64,000 nucleotides of DNA from Hippasteria phrygiana (lineage: Eukaryota > Echinodermata > Asteroidea > Valvatida > Goniasteridae), in contig JAZGUH010000074.1 in NCBI GenBank assembly GCA_037893225.1, forward strand, positions 620,001-684,000, in the 5' to 3' direction. A program made the position numbers and the translations under genes. Shown here one piece after another: positions 1 to 12,100 of this stretch; within the stretch, counting starts at the first letter, position 1; each line of letters begins with the position of its first letter. The notes under the pieces are model-generated. The model saw only the letters and a program-made list of their open reading frames with translations, had not been told where the DNA came from and made no database searches.

Positions 1-16
1 CCCATTGTTCCTGCAG

Positions 17-174
17 GGAGGTATCCGATGCCTTCAATTTGATGATACACGCATTGTGACTGGCTCGTGGGACATGACCGTCATGGTGTGGGATATCGTC
101 AAGTTTGACAGCCTAGCCACTCTGACAGGGCACGTTGACGTAGTATCATGCCTGCAGTTTGACAGGACACACTT
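17..174 (+). CDS. WD40 gene exon a (blades 1 and start of 2)
   Basis: Acceptor ctgcag at 11-16, donor gtaagt at 175. The frame starts at 17 in phase 0 and ends two bases into a codon. It encodes [19 protein letters not shown], then VMVWDIV, an LTGH turn and [11 protein letters not shown]: one full WD40 blade and the first strand of the next. The upstream exon is outside the window, so the entry phase is inferred from the blade pattern and from the absence of stops. An antisense open frame over this exon (34-240) is a shadow. Confidence 0.88.
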
Positions 175-3100
175 GTAAGTTGAATTGACTCTGGATTCAG
201 TGGTCTGTCTTTCCCCCCAGTGAGGGGAGCTCAGTACCAAAAATTAACCTCCAGGTGTTGTTGACAAACTCCCTTATGTGCAAGTTTGTGTAAGATCTGG
301 AGTTTTTGCACAGTGGGATATTGGTATCGGATTGCTTTGCAAGCACCGTGTTAGGATATCTTTCACAAGTTATTATCTTGTATTCTCCGGATAAATCAAA
401 ATGTTGAGGAGATATCTGTTCTGTTCAGAACTGTTGTGTCTCTTTGTTGATTTCCCACATGGTGTTATCGAGAATTGTAAGTTTTGTTTTGTTTTTGTTT
501 ATGCCCCACTGACAAATTTGGCGTAGGTTCCATCCCTCCGGCTGTGAAAATGCAAACAAATTACTTTTCTGTGTGGGCCCTTCAATAACCGTTCGTACCT
601 CTCACGTGACGTGAACACGGGTGGACGGTGCAATTTATCTATGCACATTGACACGGAAAGGGGTCCGACGCCCTGTGTCTTGACTTTGGTGCAGGGGAAA
701 ATATATTTTTTAGGTACCCTTGAAGCCAAAAGGCTTCATTTATTTCATGTTCTTCTCACTTCATTACAAAACGGACAGATATTTACAAAAAACATTATTG
801 CTAAATAAAGCAAAAGAAAAAGCAATTAAAAAGGTAACAGTAATTATGTTGTTATTATTATTATTATTATTATTATTTTTACAGCTTCTTTTATTTCACT
901 TCTTCCTATCAGGATAACAAAATATTAAGCAGGAAAAATATATATACACTTATTTACACAACTAGCAAAAGTTTATACAAACATAAATTCAAAAGACATA
1001 AACAAAAAAAGATATTTTAATGTATTCAGGGAGAGACAATGAGAAAACTTCTCGCCATCTATTCTACAGAGCACAATATTTTGTCCATACATCGCAATGA
1101 TATCTGTATTACCCAACCTATTATTTTCCAAAGTCAGAGAAATTTGTTAACTCTTTCGATAATTGTTCAGGATCTATATATATATCCAGCCTTTTCATGA
1201 GAAATGCAACAATTATTGATGAAATGAGAATGCTTAGTATGAAGCCGTCATGCTGTACTTGTCTGGCCTGGCCCTATCACATTCTGTAAAGCAATGACTC
1301 ACTCAGGTGTGACAAGCTATGGGAGAACACTTCGGAATGTCACTCGCTCCCAATTAACACATTATGATATGGAGAAAATGTAACCGTACCTACATGTAAG
1401 GCCCTCGGGATCCAATCTCCTGCTTGCCTTGTCCTAAAATAAACATGTGTGTATCACCTGACGCTTTGATGTGGCCGGGCCAATTTCCATCGGAGACTCA
1501 CCCCCCACCTGTTTTCTGCCGTTCTCGTCGCTAGGGTGACCGGATCACATGACAACACAATACGGGTGTGGTCTATGGAAGATTACCAGTGTCTGAGGGT
1601 CTTGCGACACCATAGGGATAGTGTGACATGTCTCGTCTTTGATGGCAGGTTTGTGACCAGCGGATCCGCTGACAGGTAAGAATAGCTTTAACATTGAGCA
1701 CCCCCCCTGCCCCGCCTTGCTCCGCCCCAAAGAAAGACACATTCCATAGAATTGAGTATCGCACAAGTTCTTGCAGATGTAGCTTGAGAATTACATTGGA
1801 TTCTGTAGGCAGGCCACATTTTTGAGCTGGTGAGGGCACTCTGAACAATCGTAATTTCAGATTTGTTGACAAATTTTCTTTAGTTACCGTCGGTTAACCC
1901 CTTGAGTACGGTTTTTACGGGAGACGTCGGGGTGTCGCGGCAGGTCTGGCAGCCAGGCGAAATGGCCACAATGTGTTTGTGCAGTCAAGCGTATCATACA
2001 CAATAATCCAACAATGGATTGAAACTGCACAAATAACGGCTGTAGGCGTCATCCAGCCTGGTGGCACTGTTTTTTTTGCGTCCACAGACGTCTTCCGTAC
2101 GCAAAGGGTTAAAAAAGAAATTTTACTGTTGAATTTAGGCAGTATGGAAACTTCAACAAACATAATGTCAATACTGTTTGTGGCCCGAAAATGGCTTTGT
2201 TAAAGAGCCCTCATAAAAAATATGACCAATGCGGTCGATTCACAACTCGGTCGATTCACAACTCGGGCGCCGCCAGCGGCAAGCCAGGGAGAGGCCAAAT
2301 TACGCAGTGCATCATGGGAAAAAGTTGACATCGCAAAACCGGAAGTGGGTATCGCCAATGCATCGACCGTACTTCTTACACCCCTTCTCCGCTAAATCTA
2401 TCAACTCCTCTCTCTTCTTTCCCGCACAAGGTATTCCCCGATTAGTCAAAAATTGCTGTAACTCATCCACTCGCATTCGCGTGAAATCCATACTGCTGTA
2501 CTGTCCACCATCTCAGGCCTTGAATTTGGTAATTTTTAGGGCAAGGCCACTTTGGCCTTGGATAAAGCAAAATTATGGAGGGCACCAAGGCCAGTAAGTA
2601 GGGCACCAAGGCCAAATTATATCTGCAGAAAGGGCACGGAGGGCGCGGCACTGTTGATGTTTTTCCGTTCAAAACGTATTTAACTAAGAGTAAGAGTAAG
2701 ACTATGAGGCCAAAAACATACTGCTTCCGATCACATGGGTATTCAATTATATGTGAATTTCAGCCTAAACTATTTCCGTTTACGCTACGAAAGCTATAAC
2801 AAAAAATTGCCAAAAAAATTATCAAAACTTGCCCTAATTAATGTCAAAAATATTTACGGTCGATAATTCTAAAAAATCATGGAGAATTTAGGTCGTACAC
2901 ATCACTATGCACAACGCTAATTTATAACCATAACGCTAACCACGATGGGAAACTGGCCAACACTGTCCGTTTATCCATGGAGAAATAAATTTCTCCATGG
3001 TTTATCGTACGGTGGTAATGCGTGCGTGCGTGATGCACTTTGTGTGGCGGGCGATAAACCTCGTGTTGCGGCAGGAAATGTCGGGGAAACACGCTGCGGT

Positions 3101-6100
3101 GTACAAGCGGTACAACCTCGAAATAAATTAATGAACACGGAAAATGCATACACAGACAAAATAGATCAAGTTCTGTGAATTAACGTGCAGAAATCTTCTT
3201 TCTCTATCGATTTTTTGGGCCTAATTATTCATCGAAACTTTTGACAATCGGAACACCGCGTGTTGTGACCAAAGTTCATGAAGTTACTGTACGTATGTAG
3301 CGCGCCGAAGGCGTGCTTCATAGCGCCGCCTACAAGAGCGCGTTTCCTCGTACACGAACATTGATGCGTATTGTGAGGCGCACACGTGCAAGTACTGAGA
3401 AAAAGAAAGTCAGTTGACTGCACGTAAACGTTGCCGTACATGTACATACTCTTGCTGCTTTGTGTGTACGTACAAATACACACATTTAATCTTGCGGTGG
3501 GGGTGTTGATGCTTGAAGTATCGGCACACTCCGAAACTGGACCAGATTAATAGTTTGTGTGCGACGTGCATGAACTGTGATTCTGTACGCGCGATCGTCA
3601 ACGTGAATTGTGCAGCGAGATTTTATGAAGGGCTGGCATGACATCGAAAAAACAAATGATATGAAGGATTGTACTTGTAGTGGCTGTGTTTTTGCAAAAA
3701 GGGCACGACGGCCAAGGTAAATTTGGGGCAAGGCAAAACTGGCCGTGAAGACGGAGATTTTGTGTGGGGCACCGCGGCCAGTAAGAAGGCAACGACGGCA
3801 CTGGCCGTCGTGGCCGTCGTTCATTTCAAGCCCTGCATCTAATACAACGCGATAGACGCGATGTCGACCCCGAAAGTGGGAAATTGGCCTTTCCCGAGTT
3901 GTGAATCGACCGAATTGTCAAGACACATTTGATTATTCATAATTGTCTTCTACCTGAAAGTTAGAATCTAATAGTCTTAATTTTCAGTGGAATTCTATTT
4001 ATCAAGGAAAACTGTCAAGAAGCGGGACTTGAATCTGTGACCTCTGGAATATACCATACCTGTGCTCTACCAACCGATCCCCACTCTGTCGCTTCCCAGG
4101 CTGTACAGTAAAGTTGGGATGTAATCCTTGGCTACACGGCATTAATGGGTTAATGACTTCTGACTAGCGCCCACCCCCCAAACAAAGACATAGGACAAGA
4201 TAGCTTAGTTGGTTGAGCACCGACTGGTACGGTATTCTGGAGGTCACAGGTTCAAATCCTGTTCCTGCCAGTTTTCTTTGTTCACTTTAAAATTTCATTC
4301 AAATTACCTAGTCAGTTTCCCTTGTGGTTTGTTTGGCGATACGAATAGTTAAATGAACCTTTATCCTTATCAGGTCAAGTTGTATGCATGTTAGGACCAT
4401 ATAGGAAAGTAGCTGATTAATGCCCCCACAATGTGTCAATTGTTCCCCCCCCCCCTTCCCCCCCCCCCCCCCCCCCACACATACAGTCGTACTTCCCTAC
4501 TACGTCCGAGGACGAAGCTTTGTGTTTCCTTTTGTTCCCTTGATATAGCCAAACCCCATAGACTAAGCACGTATCCTTACGTTCGAGGACCGATTTCAAC
4601 AAAAGACTCTACGTTCGAGGACTGAAAGGATTCTTTGTGTCTCCTTTCTTCTCTTGTCCTCGGAGATATATTGCGTGCACGTACACACACACACACAAGT
4701 GTGTAAACGGGTGCAATCGGGGACCTCCTATTGTCCCTCTTTTGTTTGTACTCTAACTTTTTCGGAAGGCCTCCCATTGGTTTTGTACACGATTTTCAAA
4801 CAGGGACCTTTCTCAATCGGGGACCCTATTGTCCTCTTTTGTTAAAAGTCCCCTATTAAATGCAAAAACACACATATCCGCGTTTTTGCATCCCTGTGGA
4901 GACATGGCATTGTTCTCCCCTTTGTCCCTGTACTTAAGCAAACCCCCATAGACTTTGTACACAAAATTCCTTGTGGGGACAACCTAACCCATAGAATTGC
5001 CCTGTGGAGACCTATTCAGTCCCTTTGTTCGCATTGTGTTCATGTCTCCATAGGGTACGGAATATCTCTCCACACACACACACACACACACAAGTGTGTA
5101 AATACCGGCAATCACGGACCTCCTTTTGTCCCTCTTTTGTTTATACTTTAACTTTTTCGGAAGGCCTCTCATATGTTTTGTACACTATTTTCAATCGTGG
5201 ACGTTCGTTCAATCACTTACCCTTTGTCTACGCCCTAACTCTTTTGTCCCTAGTCCATAATTGCCTGTATTTACATACACATCCTCACATATGTACTCAT
5301 ACAGGGTACCTCTATTGTAGACTTTACTTTCCTTCTTTTATTCTCCTTTATCCCCATTGAAATCTCAAAACCCATAGCGTTAACTTTGCGGGGTACCTCG
5401 ATTTCTAAAGACTCCCTCGTGGGGGACCATTGTCCCCATTGTTACCCTTTCTTCCCGGTACCCCGTAAGGAGACTAATGTAAGAACACACTGCGCTTGCA
5501 CCCGAACGAGGGGTTATTTTTTTTAGGATGGGTTTATTGGTTCTTCAAGTAAAAATAAAGATCTCTCTTATACTTTCTCAGAGGAGAATGGTACCCCATG
5601 GATGACAATCCACATATTGGGGGGGGGGGGGGGGCAGTATGGGGGAGGGTGGGAGAAACAATAGATAGGTGCACAATCCTGCAGACTCTGTTAAACCACA
5701 AAGGTTGGAATGCTGGAAACGCCCTCAGAACTGTCAAACTTTTAAAGATGACAAGTCATTATGTAGCGTGTATGTCAGTGAGTGTCTGACAGCCAGGTGT
5801 TTTATGTAACCCCCTGGGTGATCGGGTTGAGTCATTGGGTGGAATCTTGTGACAGCTACATGTATAACCACATGAGAAATCTAAGCAAATGCATAGTGTA
5901 CTTGTCAGTGTGGGTTTATAGTCATTGTTCACTAATCCTGATCAAGGAAGAAAAGAGACAGGGCTGTTTGGACAGGTGCTGTGATTTTAATAAATCCATT
6001 CCCCAAAGTGGGGGGGGGGGGGATTTTCAAGATTTATCTTTTTTAAATCACCCCAAAAAAGTTGGGGGGTGGGGGGGGGGACTAGGATAAGAACGTAAGG

Positions 6101-9100
6101 GAGCTGTTCCAATCAGGTACACTATGAACATGTATGACATTTTGCATTTTTGTTTGGAAATAGGCTTACAATTTTTTTATGGTAGTGAAATTTGGGGGGG
6201 GGGGGATGATCATGTGGACCATCCCCCTGGTCACAAAGTGGAGGGATATATATCCCATCCCCCCAGGATTTACGCCTGTGGAGTGATCAACCATGCTTAC
6301 ATACAACAAAAATCCAACTCTGCTCTTACAATCCCCAAGGGACCTCTTTTACAATGCAAGATTACGTTATGCAAATGATGTGCAAGATGGTATTTGATTG
6401 ATGTAAATGAGTTCCTTCCTCCATGGATTGATACATGATCGTAGACCATCAAATGACATTATTTTAGACACGATGTAACAATCAATCTTTGATTGCTGAA
6501 TGAGTCAAAGCAAAATGAAAGTATGCCCAATGACCTCAGACCTTTAGTTTATCAAATTTAGATTCCAGGAGCTGCCTTCCCCTCTTCCTGTATCCTCGTC
6601 GCTGCCGTTTTGCTTTAATACTGTACATTTCATATCAATTCTGCTGTTATTTCACTCATTCTGAGAAAGTGAGATATGGTAATAGAGCATGCAAGTTATT
6701 CTCAAAATCCAACATGATTTAGCGGGCATATGTTACTTCCGGCATGCCGTATAGGACCTACAGTGTTATAATGCGACATCCAATTTTCAGACCTATAGAC
6801 CCAGGTGGGGTAACTTCAGTGGCCACTAAGGCACAATTACAATTAAGATATTGAAGAAGCAGACTATCTATGGAGGGTGTAGGAACTAATAATAAAATAA
6901 GAGGAAATATTAATTCATCTGGGTATTAAACCAGCGACTTTGAAATGATTAAATAGATCAACCCCCTTTACCATCGTCCGATGTCAGTTTTTGAATGATG
7001 GGGAGCAACTCTGAAATTCATTTGTTGGCCCAAGAAATGTAAATGCTGCCCTCTATTGGTCAAGTTAAATGGTAGCAGAGCTTCACTCATCAGCACACAT
7101 ACATAAATCACGACTGTTGGAAGGGCATTCATTCTATTGTCATAGCATAAATTTACACCTCTAAAATTGATACAAACTTGGTCTGCAACTCATTAATTAA
7201 CCCTCCTACTGTTATAACTTTCATAACCTATCAAAAAACCTAAGCCCTTCCTCTCCAACAGCTTGTGTGTTTCAACCTGAAACTCGATAGGTTTTGATAG
7301 GAAGGGTAGTTGGCTCAAATTGTGAGTGAAGTAGCGAACCTTGGATTTTTCTTTCATTGATTTACTTGGTTAAGTTTAAATTCATCTAAATGTGGTGATG
7401 AGTCATGCCTGTATGTCTTTGCGTACAACTTTGTGTAGGGGTTGATTTTTTTGTTTTATTCTGGATTATACAACACCTGAATAAATCCCAGCCATCCGAT
7501 TGGTGGATCGTCGATCAATTAAAGCTTTAACTGATTTGGAACTTGACCACTTTTTGTCGCGGTTTTATGTGGGACTGAGAAGGTAAACGGCACGTTGTAC
7601 ACCAAGAAATCCATGCATGCAATCTGTCGGATTTATTCAGGCGTTGTATAAAACAAATAATGAATGTTTCACATTCGTGCAATGGTAAGAATAATTTCAT
7701 TCGGTGACAGATGGAATGTCCCATTCCACTTGGCTTCGCCTCGTGGAATGGAACATTCAATCTGTCACCTCATGAAATTATTCTTACCATCGCACTCATA
7801 AACATTCATTATTTGTATAATATCCCCTGTTTAATGGAACATAATGACAACAGATAGTGCATACATGTACCCTATGGTCATTTTGTTTTGCAAATGGCAG
7901 TTCAGCTGCTTGAGAACTGTGTTATGGGGTTATCATTTGCAAACATAAAAAAAGAAAACTACAGAATTATTACGAAATACCGTACTAGACTGTAAGTATA
8001 GCAGTCTCAAGCATCTGGTGAAATCATGGCACCTGGTGTGCTGTTGTTTTCAAGAAAAGTGGACATTTATATCGTTTTTTTTGTTGGAGGAAGAGAGGAT
8101 CTTGCATTTTTAAATACATAAAAAAAGCGTTGGTGGGGAAAAGTTTGCTATTTTGCAAGACTTTTTCCCACTAATTGTTTTCCCACTTGGAAAAATGCTG
8201 TAAAGAATTTGATATTAATAATTTGATGAGGTGAATCAAACATGATCAGGGTTCCCACGGGTCATGGAAAATCCTGGAAAATCCTGGAAAAAAGTTGTCC
8301 TGGAAAGTCATGGAAAATTGGGGAAAATAAAAAAGTCATGGACAAGTCATGGAAATCAAGATCATGCAAGGGTTATTTTTGATGGGCCACTTTTGATGTA
8401 ATAACGATATAATGATAAATTTACAGGCTGTATCCTTGACAGTCTATAGTAGTGACTATGGCAGTCTTCCACTTATTTTCAAAAGCTAACAAATGGTTAA
8501 CCCAACATCAGCGGTTCATCAGTATCAAAACTTTTCTCCGCAAAATGGCGTTATAAAATGTCATGGAAATTGTCATATTTTAGTCCTGGAAAGTCCTGAA
8601 AAAGTCATGGAATTTGGTTTTCAGATTTCTGTTGGAACCCTGATGAATCAATTGCATGAAAGTTTTTTTCCTCAGAAAAAGTTTCGTTATAAATGTGGTT
8701 CTTTAATGCATAGTATGGAATATCTTCCAGTAGGAAGGCAGCTTTCACAGTAGAAAATCTGCAAAAACTGTTTGGATGATCAGGCCACTAGTGTGGAAAC
8801 TATTCAAAATCGACCCCCCCCCCCCCCCCCCCCCCCCACTTCAAGGAAACAGTCATTAAACTGACATCATTGAGGAAAACACATCCTGGGGTTTGCAACC
8901 AATAATGAACAAAATGTCATCAGAATGACTTGGTGGTTCTGTAAGTAATGATTTCATAATCATCAGATTGTGGAGATTGTGCCTAAGTGACTGCCAAGGC
9001 GAAAAACTTCATGGACATTATCTGGTTATCCCACTCCCATGGCCAGTAAATTGTTTTTTGTGGGTAGGGAGTCATCACAGGGTCAGGTTACTACTAATGA

Positions 9101-12100
9101 CTGGGAGGAAGTCCTCCTGTTGGTCTGATAGTGGGTCAATTGGCTTAGATCATGTCAATGATTGATGCTGTGCAGATAGACTCCCCCCTCCATTCTAATC
9201 TTGACTCCAGCTCCCCCACAAAAACTGCACCAAGGAGGAAAACATATTGGTGGCTATTAACACACTTTATCTTTCAGTAACATTATATGCATTCCTCACG
9301 TCTGGTAACTGGCTTTGATGCTGGCCGGCTGTGGCCTAGAAATCTGGGGTAAAAATGGTGAAAACATCTCAGCTACTCCAGGAGGCTAATCACCTGGTGT
9401 GACCTCCAAGTCATCCAGTCAAGAAAATAACAAGTAGATTACTTGAAGACTCATCCAAATCCCTGTCAGCATGACACAAGGCAGTACTTTGAAGAAGGGG
9501 GGGGGAGGTTGGGAGGAATTCCTACCTCCATGCCTGGACTGAGACAGAGAAGGATTGCCTGGGTGGCTGATTTATGTGACAGTAAATCAAAGTGTGGTCT
9601 GGGTTAGTGTTACCTTCATACCAGGTGTGAATTTCAGTTGGCATGAGGCTAATTTGGCTGTGGCATTGGCCTGATTGCCAACAGCTCATCAACAAGTCCC
9701 TGACCCCACCAGGTAGGTACAGATATCCAGGCCAAAGGTATTTCAAACAAATGTATCTCATTTGGGATGCTAGTTTCGATCACTAGCTCCGTGTTTGGAT
9801 GAGCCTGTACTCTATCAGATTTATTTTATCACCACACCACACTGGAAACCAACTGTGCCAAGATATAATCCATTTTGGTACTTCTGAGTCATTTTTCATG
9901 TTTTTCAGAAGATGGAATTTGTATTGGGGGAATAATAGAGGAATAATTCGAATCAGCAAACTGATCTGGCAAGCTCAGTAGTTCAGTGGTTGAAGGTAAT
10001 ATACAACCTTTGCAAACATCAAAAAACAAAACTACTGAATTATTATGAAATAGCTCAGGCTACTTGACTAAGTAAATAAGTCTGTAGCATCAAGTGAAGT
10101 TTTGTATCAATTCCCATTGATGTCAGTTGACCATCGTTGAGAAAAAACTGACTTCTTTTCAAATACTGCCCCCAATTTACCAACTTAAGTTAGTCCACAT
10201 TTTGTTTGGCAATTGGTTACACATTTGATGATCCGTGAATGAGTGGAAGCCAGCCAGTCTAGTTCCCTGACCTGATAATTCCCTGACGTCTATAAATCGA
10301 TCCGTTTTGTCTGAAGTAGGGTCAGGGAACCAGACCACAAGAACACACAGTCTCGCACCATTATTGTGGGGACATACACTGGTCGTGCGATAGATGTCGT
10401 GGGGACCAAAATCGTTATGGGGACAGAGAAATGTCCCCGTAACTCGGTCCGAATTTGCCTAGCAAATAAAAATGCCCCCACTATGCGGTCGATGCCTACC
10501 CAGCATTTTTGGGCTGTTTAATCCGAAGTGACGTCATGATAAAGTCATCGGCTAGTTTTCTAAGATTTTTTTAATTTTGGAAATTTCATTTCAATCACAA
10601 AATTTTACACACAAAAAACGTAACAGCCCTGTGTTTGTCCACAAACACCGTTCGTCTAGTTTCTCTTTATTTTTCCAGCATCTATGCACACAAAACTTCA
10701 GTGTTACAGTATTTGCTATGAAATACTAACCCCAAATCCATTCATTTCAAAAAAATATAAAATGTTATATACTACCTTGAAGACAGTTGTGGGTTCTACT
10801 CCCGCCTGAGTACACCTGTGAAATTTTTTCTCAGGCTCTCGGAAAGCACTGAGCATACAGTGCTAGCTAACATCTTGAGAACAGCCAAAAATCAATCCCG
10901 ATTAAATTTGTCATTTGCAGTACCCCAAGCAGAGCAACTAACTAAGTTATTTTTGCATAACGGCTACAGGGCAGTTTCCCAACGATTTCCAGCTGGAAAT
11001 CGTTGGAAAACGATATATATATTTCCACTTTTCTTGACGACAGCACACCTGGTGCCATCATTTCACAGGATGATTGAGACTACTATTATTAACTTACAGT
11101 CTAGTAATGTATTTCGTAATAATTCCGTAAAAAAAAATTGGAGGATTGCCAATCGTGTACACTATCTTTAAGTGTGGGAACGTAACGAGCCTGATTTGTT
11201 TAGCATTCTGTGGAGTGTTTGAAACCGAACCTCCTGTGGGATTGAAATGCACTGTTAGCATTGTATAATAAACTTTTCCAACCACAGGATGCAAGAAATG
11301 TGTGATGAAGTGTCTCAATCCATCTTACTCGAGGAGCGGGGCCCACCTTGTAGTTGGGTATCCACCCCTTGACAGATGTGACCAAACAGAAGTCCAGTAG
11401 CTCCTCTTGTGGTCATGTTCACTTCCCAACAGGAGCTCATGCCTGGATGGATGAGATTTAAGGGATGATCATGTGTGGAGGGTTGTTGAACATACTTTGT
11501 CATCTCCCACATAGTGGTATCAGGGTCCAATTTGCAAGGGGCACCTGATGAGGGTGAATCAAGTTTTTCTAGGGGTACTGAACACAGTGGGCTTACTGTG
11601 TTCTATGATAGCATTCTGGGGTGGGGGTATGTGACCCCATCCCTACCCACTAGTTATGCCACTTTTCTCACACAACTGTTTTCTTCCACAGAAATCACAT
11701 CCAACTGCAAAGGCATTCCTGTTTAATTGTTTCCATAGGAGAACAAGGAATTTGTTATTTAACTTTTGCTTTTATTTTAGGAATTTATTTTAGGGCTACA
11801 ATGACTCAATGTACAGAAATCATTATTTCTGTATTTTAAAATGATGTTACAAATGTAATGTCCATAAAAGTTTGTGAAAGCTAACTGGTGCGTGTTTCTT
11901 TTGGGTTGAATTCGAATTGCATTCTGAATTATCTGATTGTAGTGACACCTCAGTGTGAAACTGCCTTTAATGATCTGAAGGTGAAGAATTGTTCCTGGTA
12001 AATTTAGTAACCCACAAATGTGTCACCACCCTTCAGTGCCATTCTGCTCCAAAGTTCCACATTAATTGGGTTAGGTGGGGTGAAATGTTCTGAGTTTGTG

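Noticed and set aside
4206..4272. Possible tRNA gene
   Set aside because: Box A and B are present, but the acceptor and anticodon arms do not pair properly; a degenerate relative at 34 kb points to a SINE.
8247..8642. Open frame 8493-8753
   Set aside because: Starts inside and runs out of the CAGGGTTCC hAT-type MITE.
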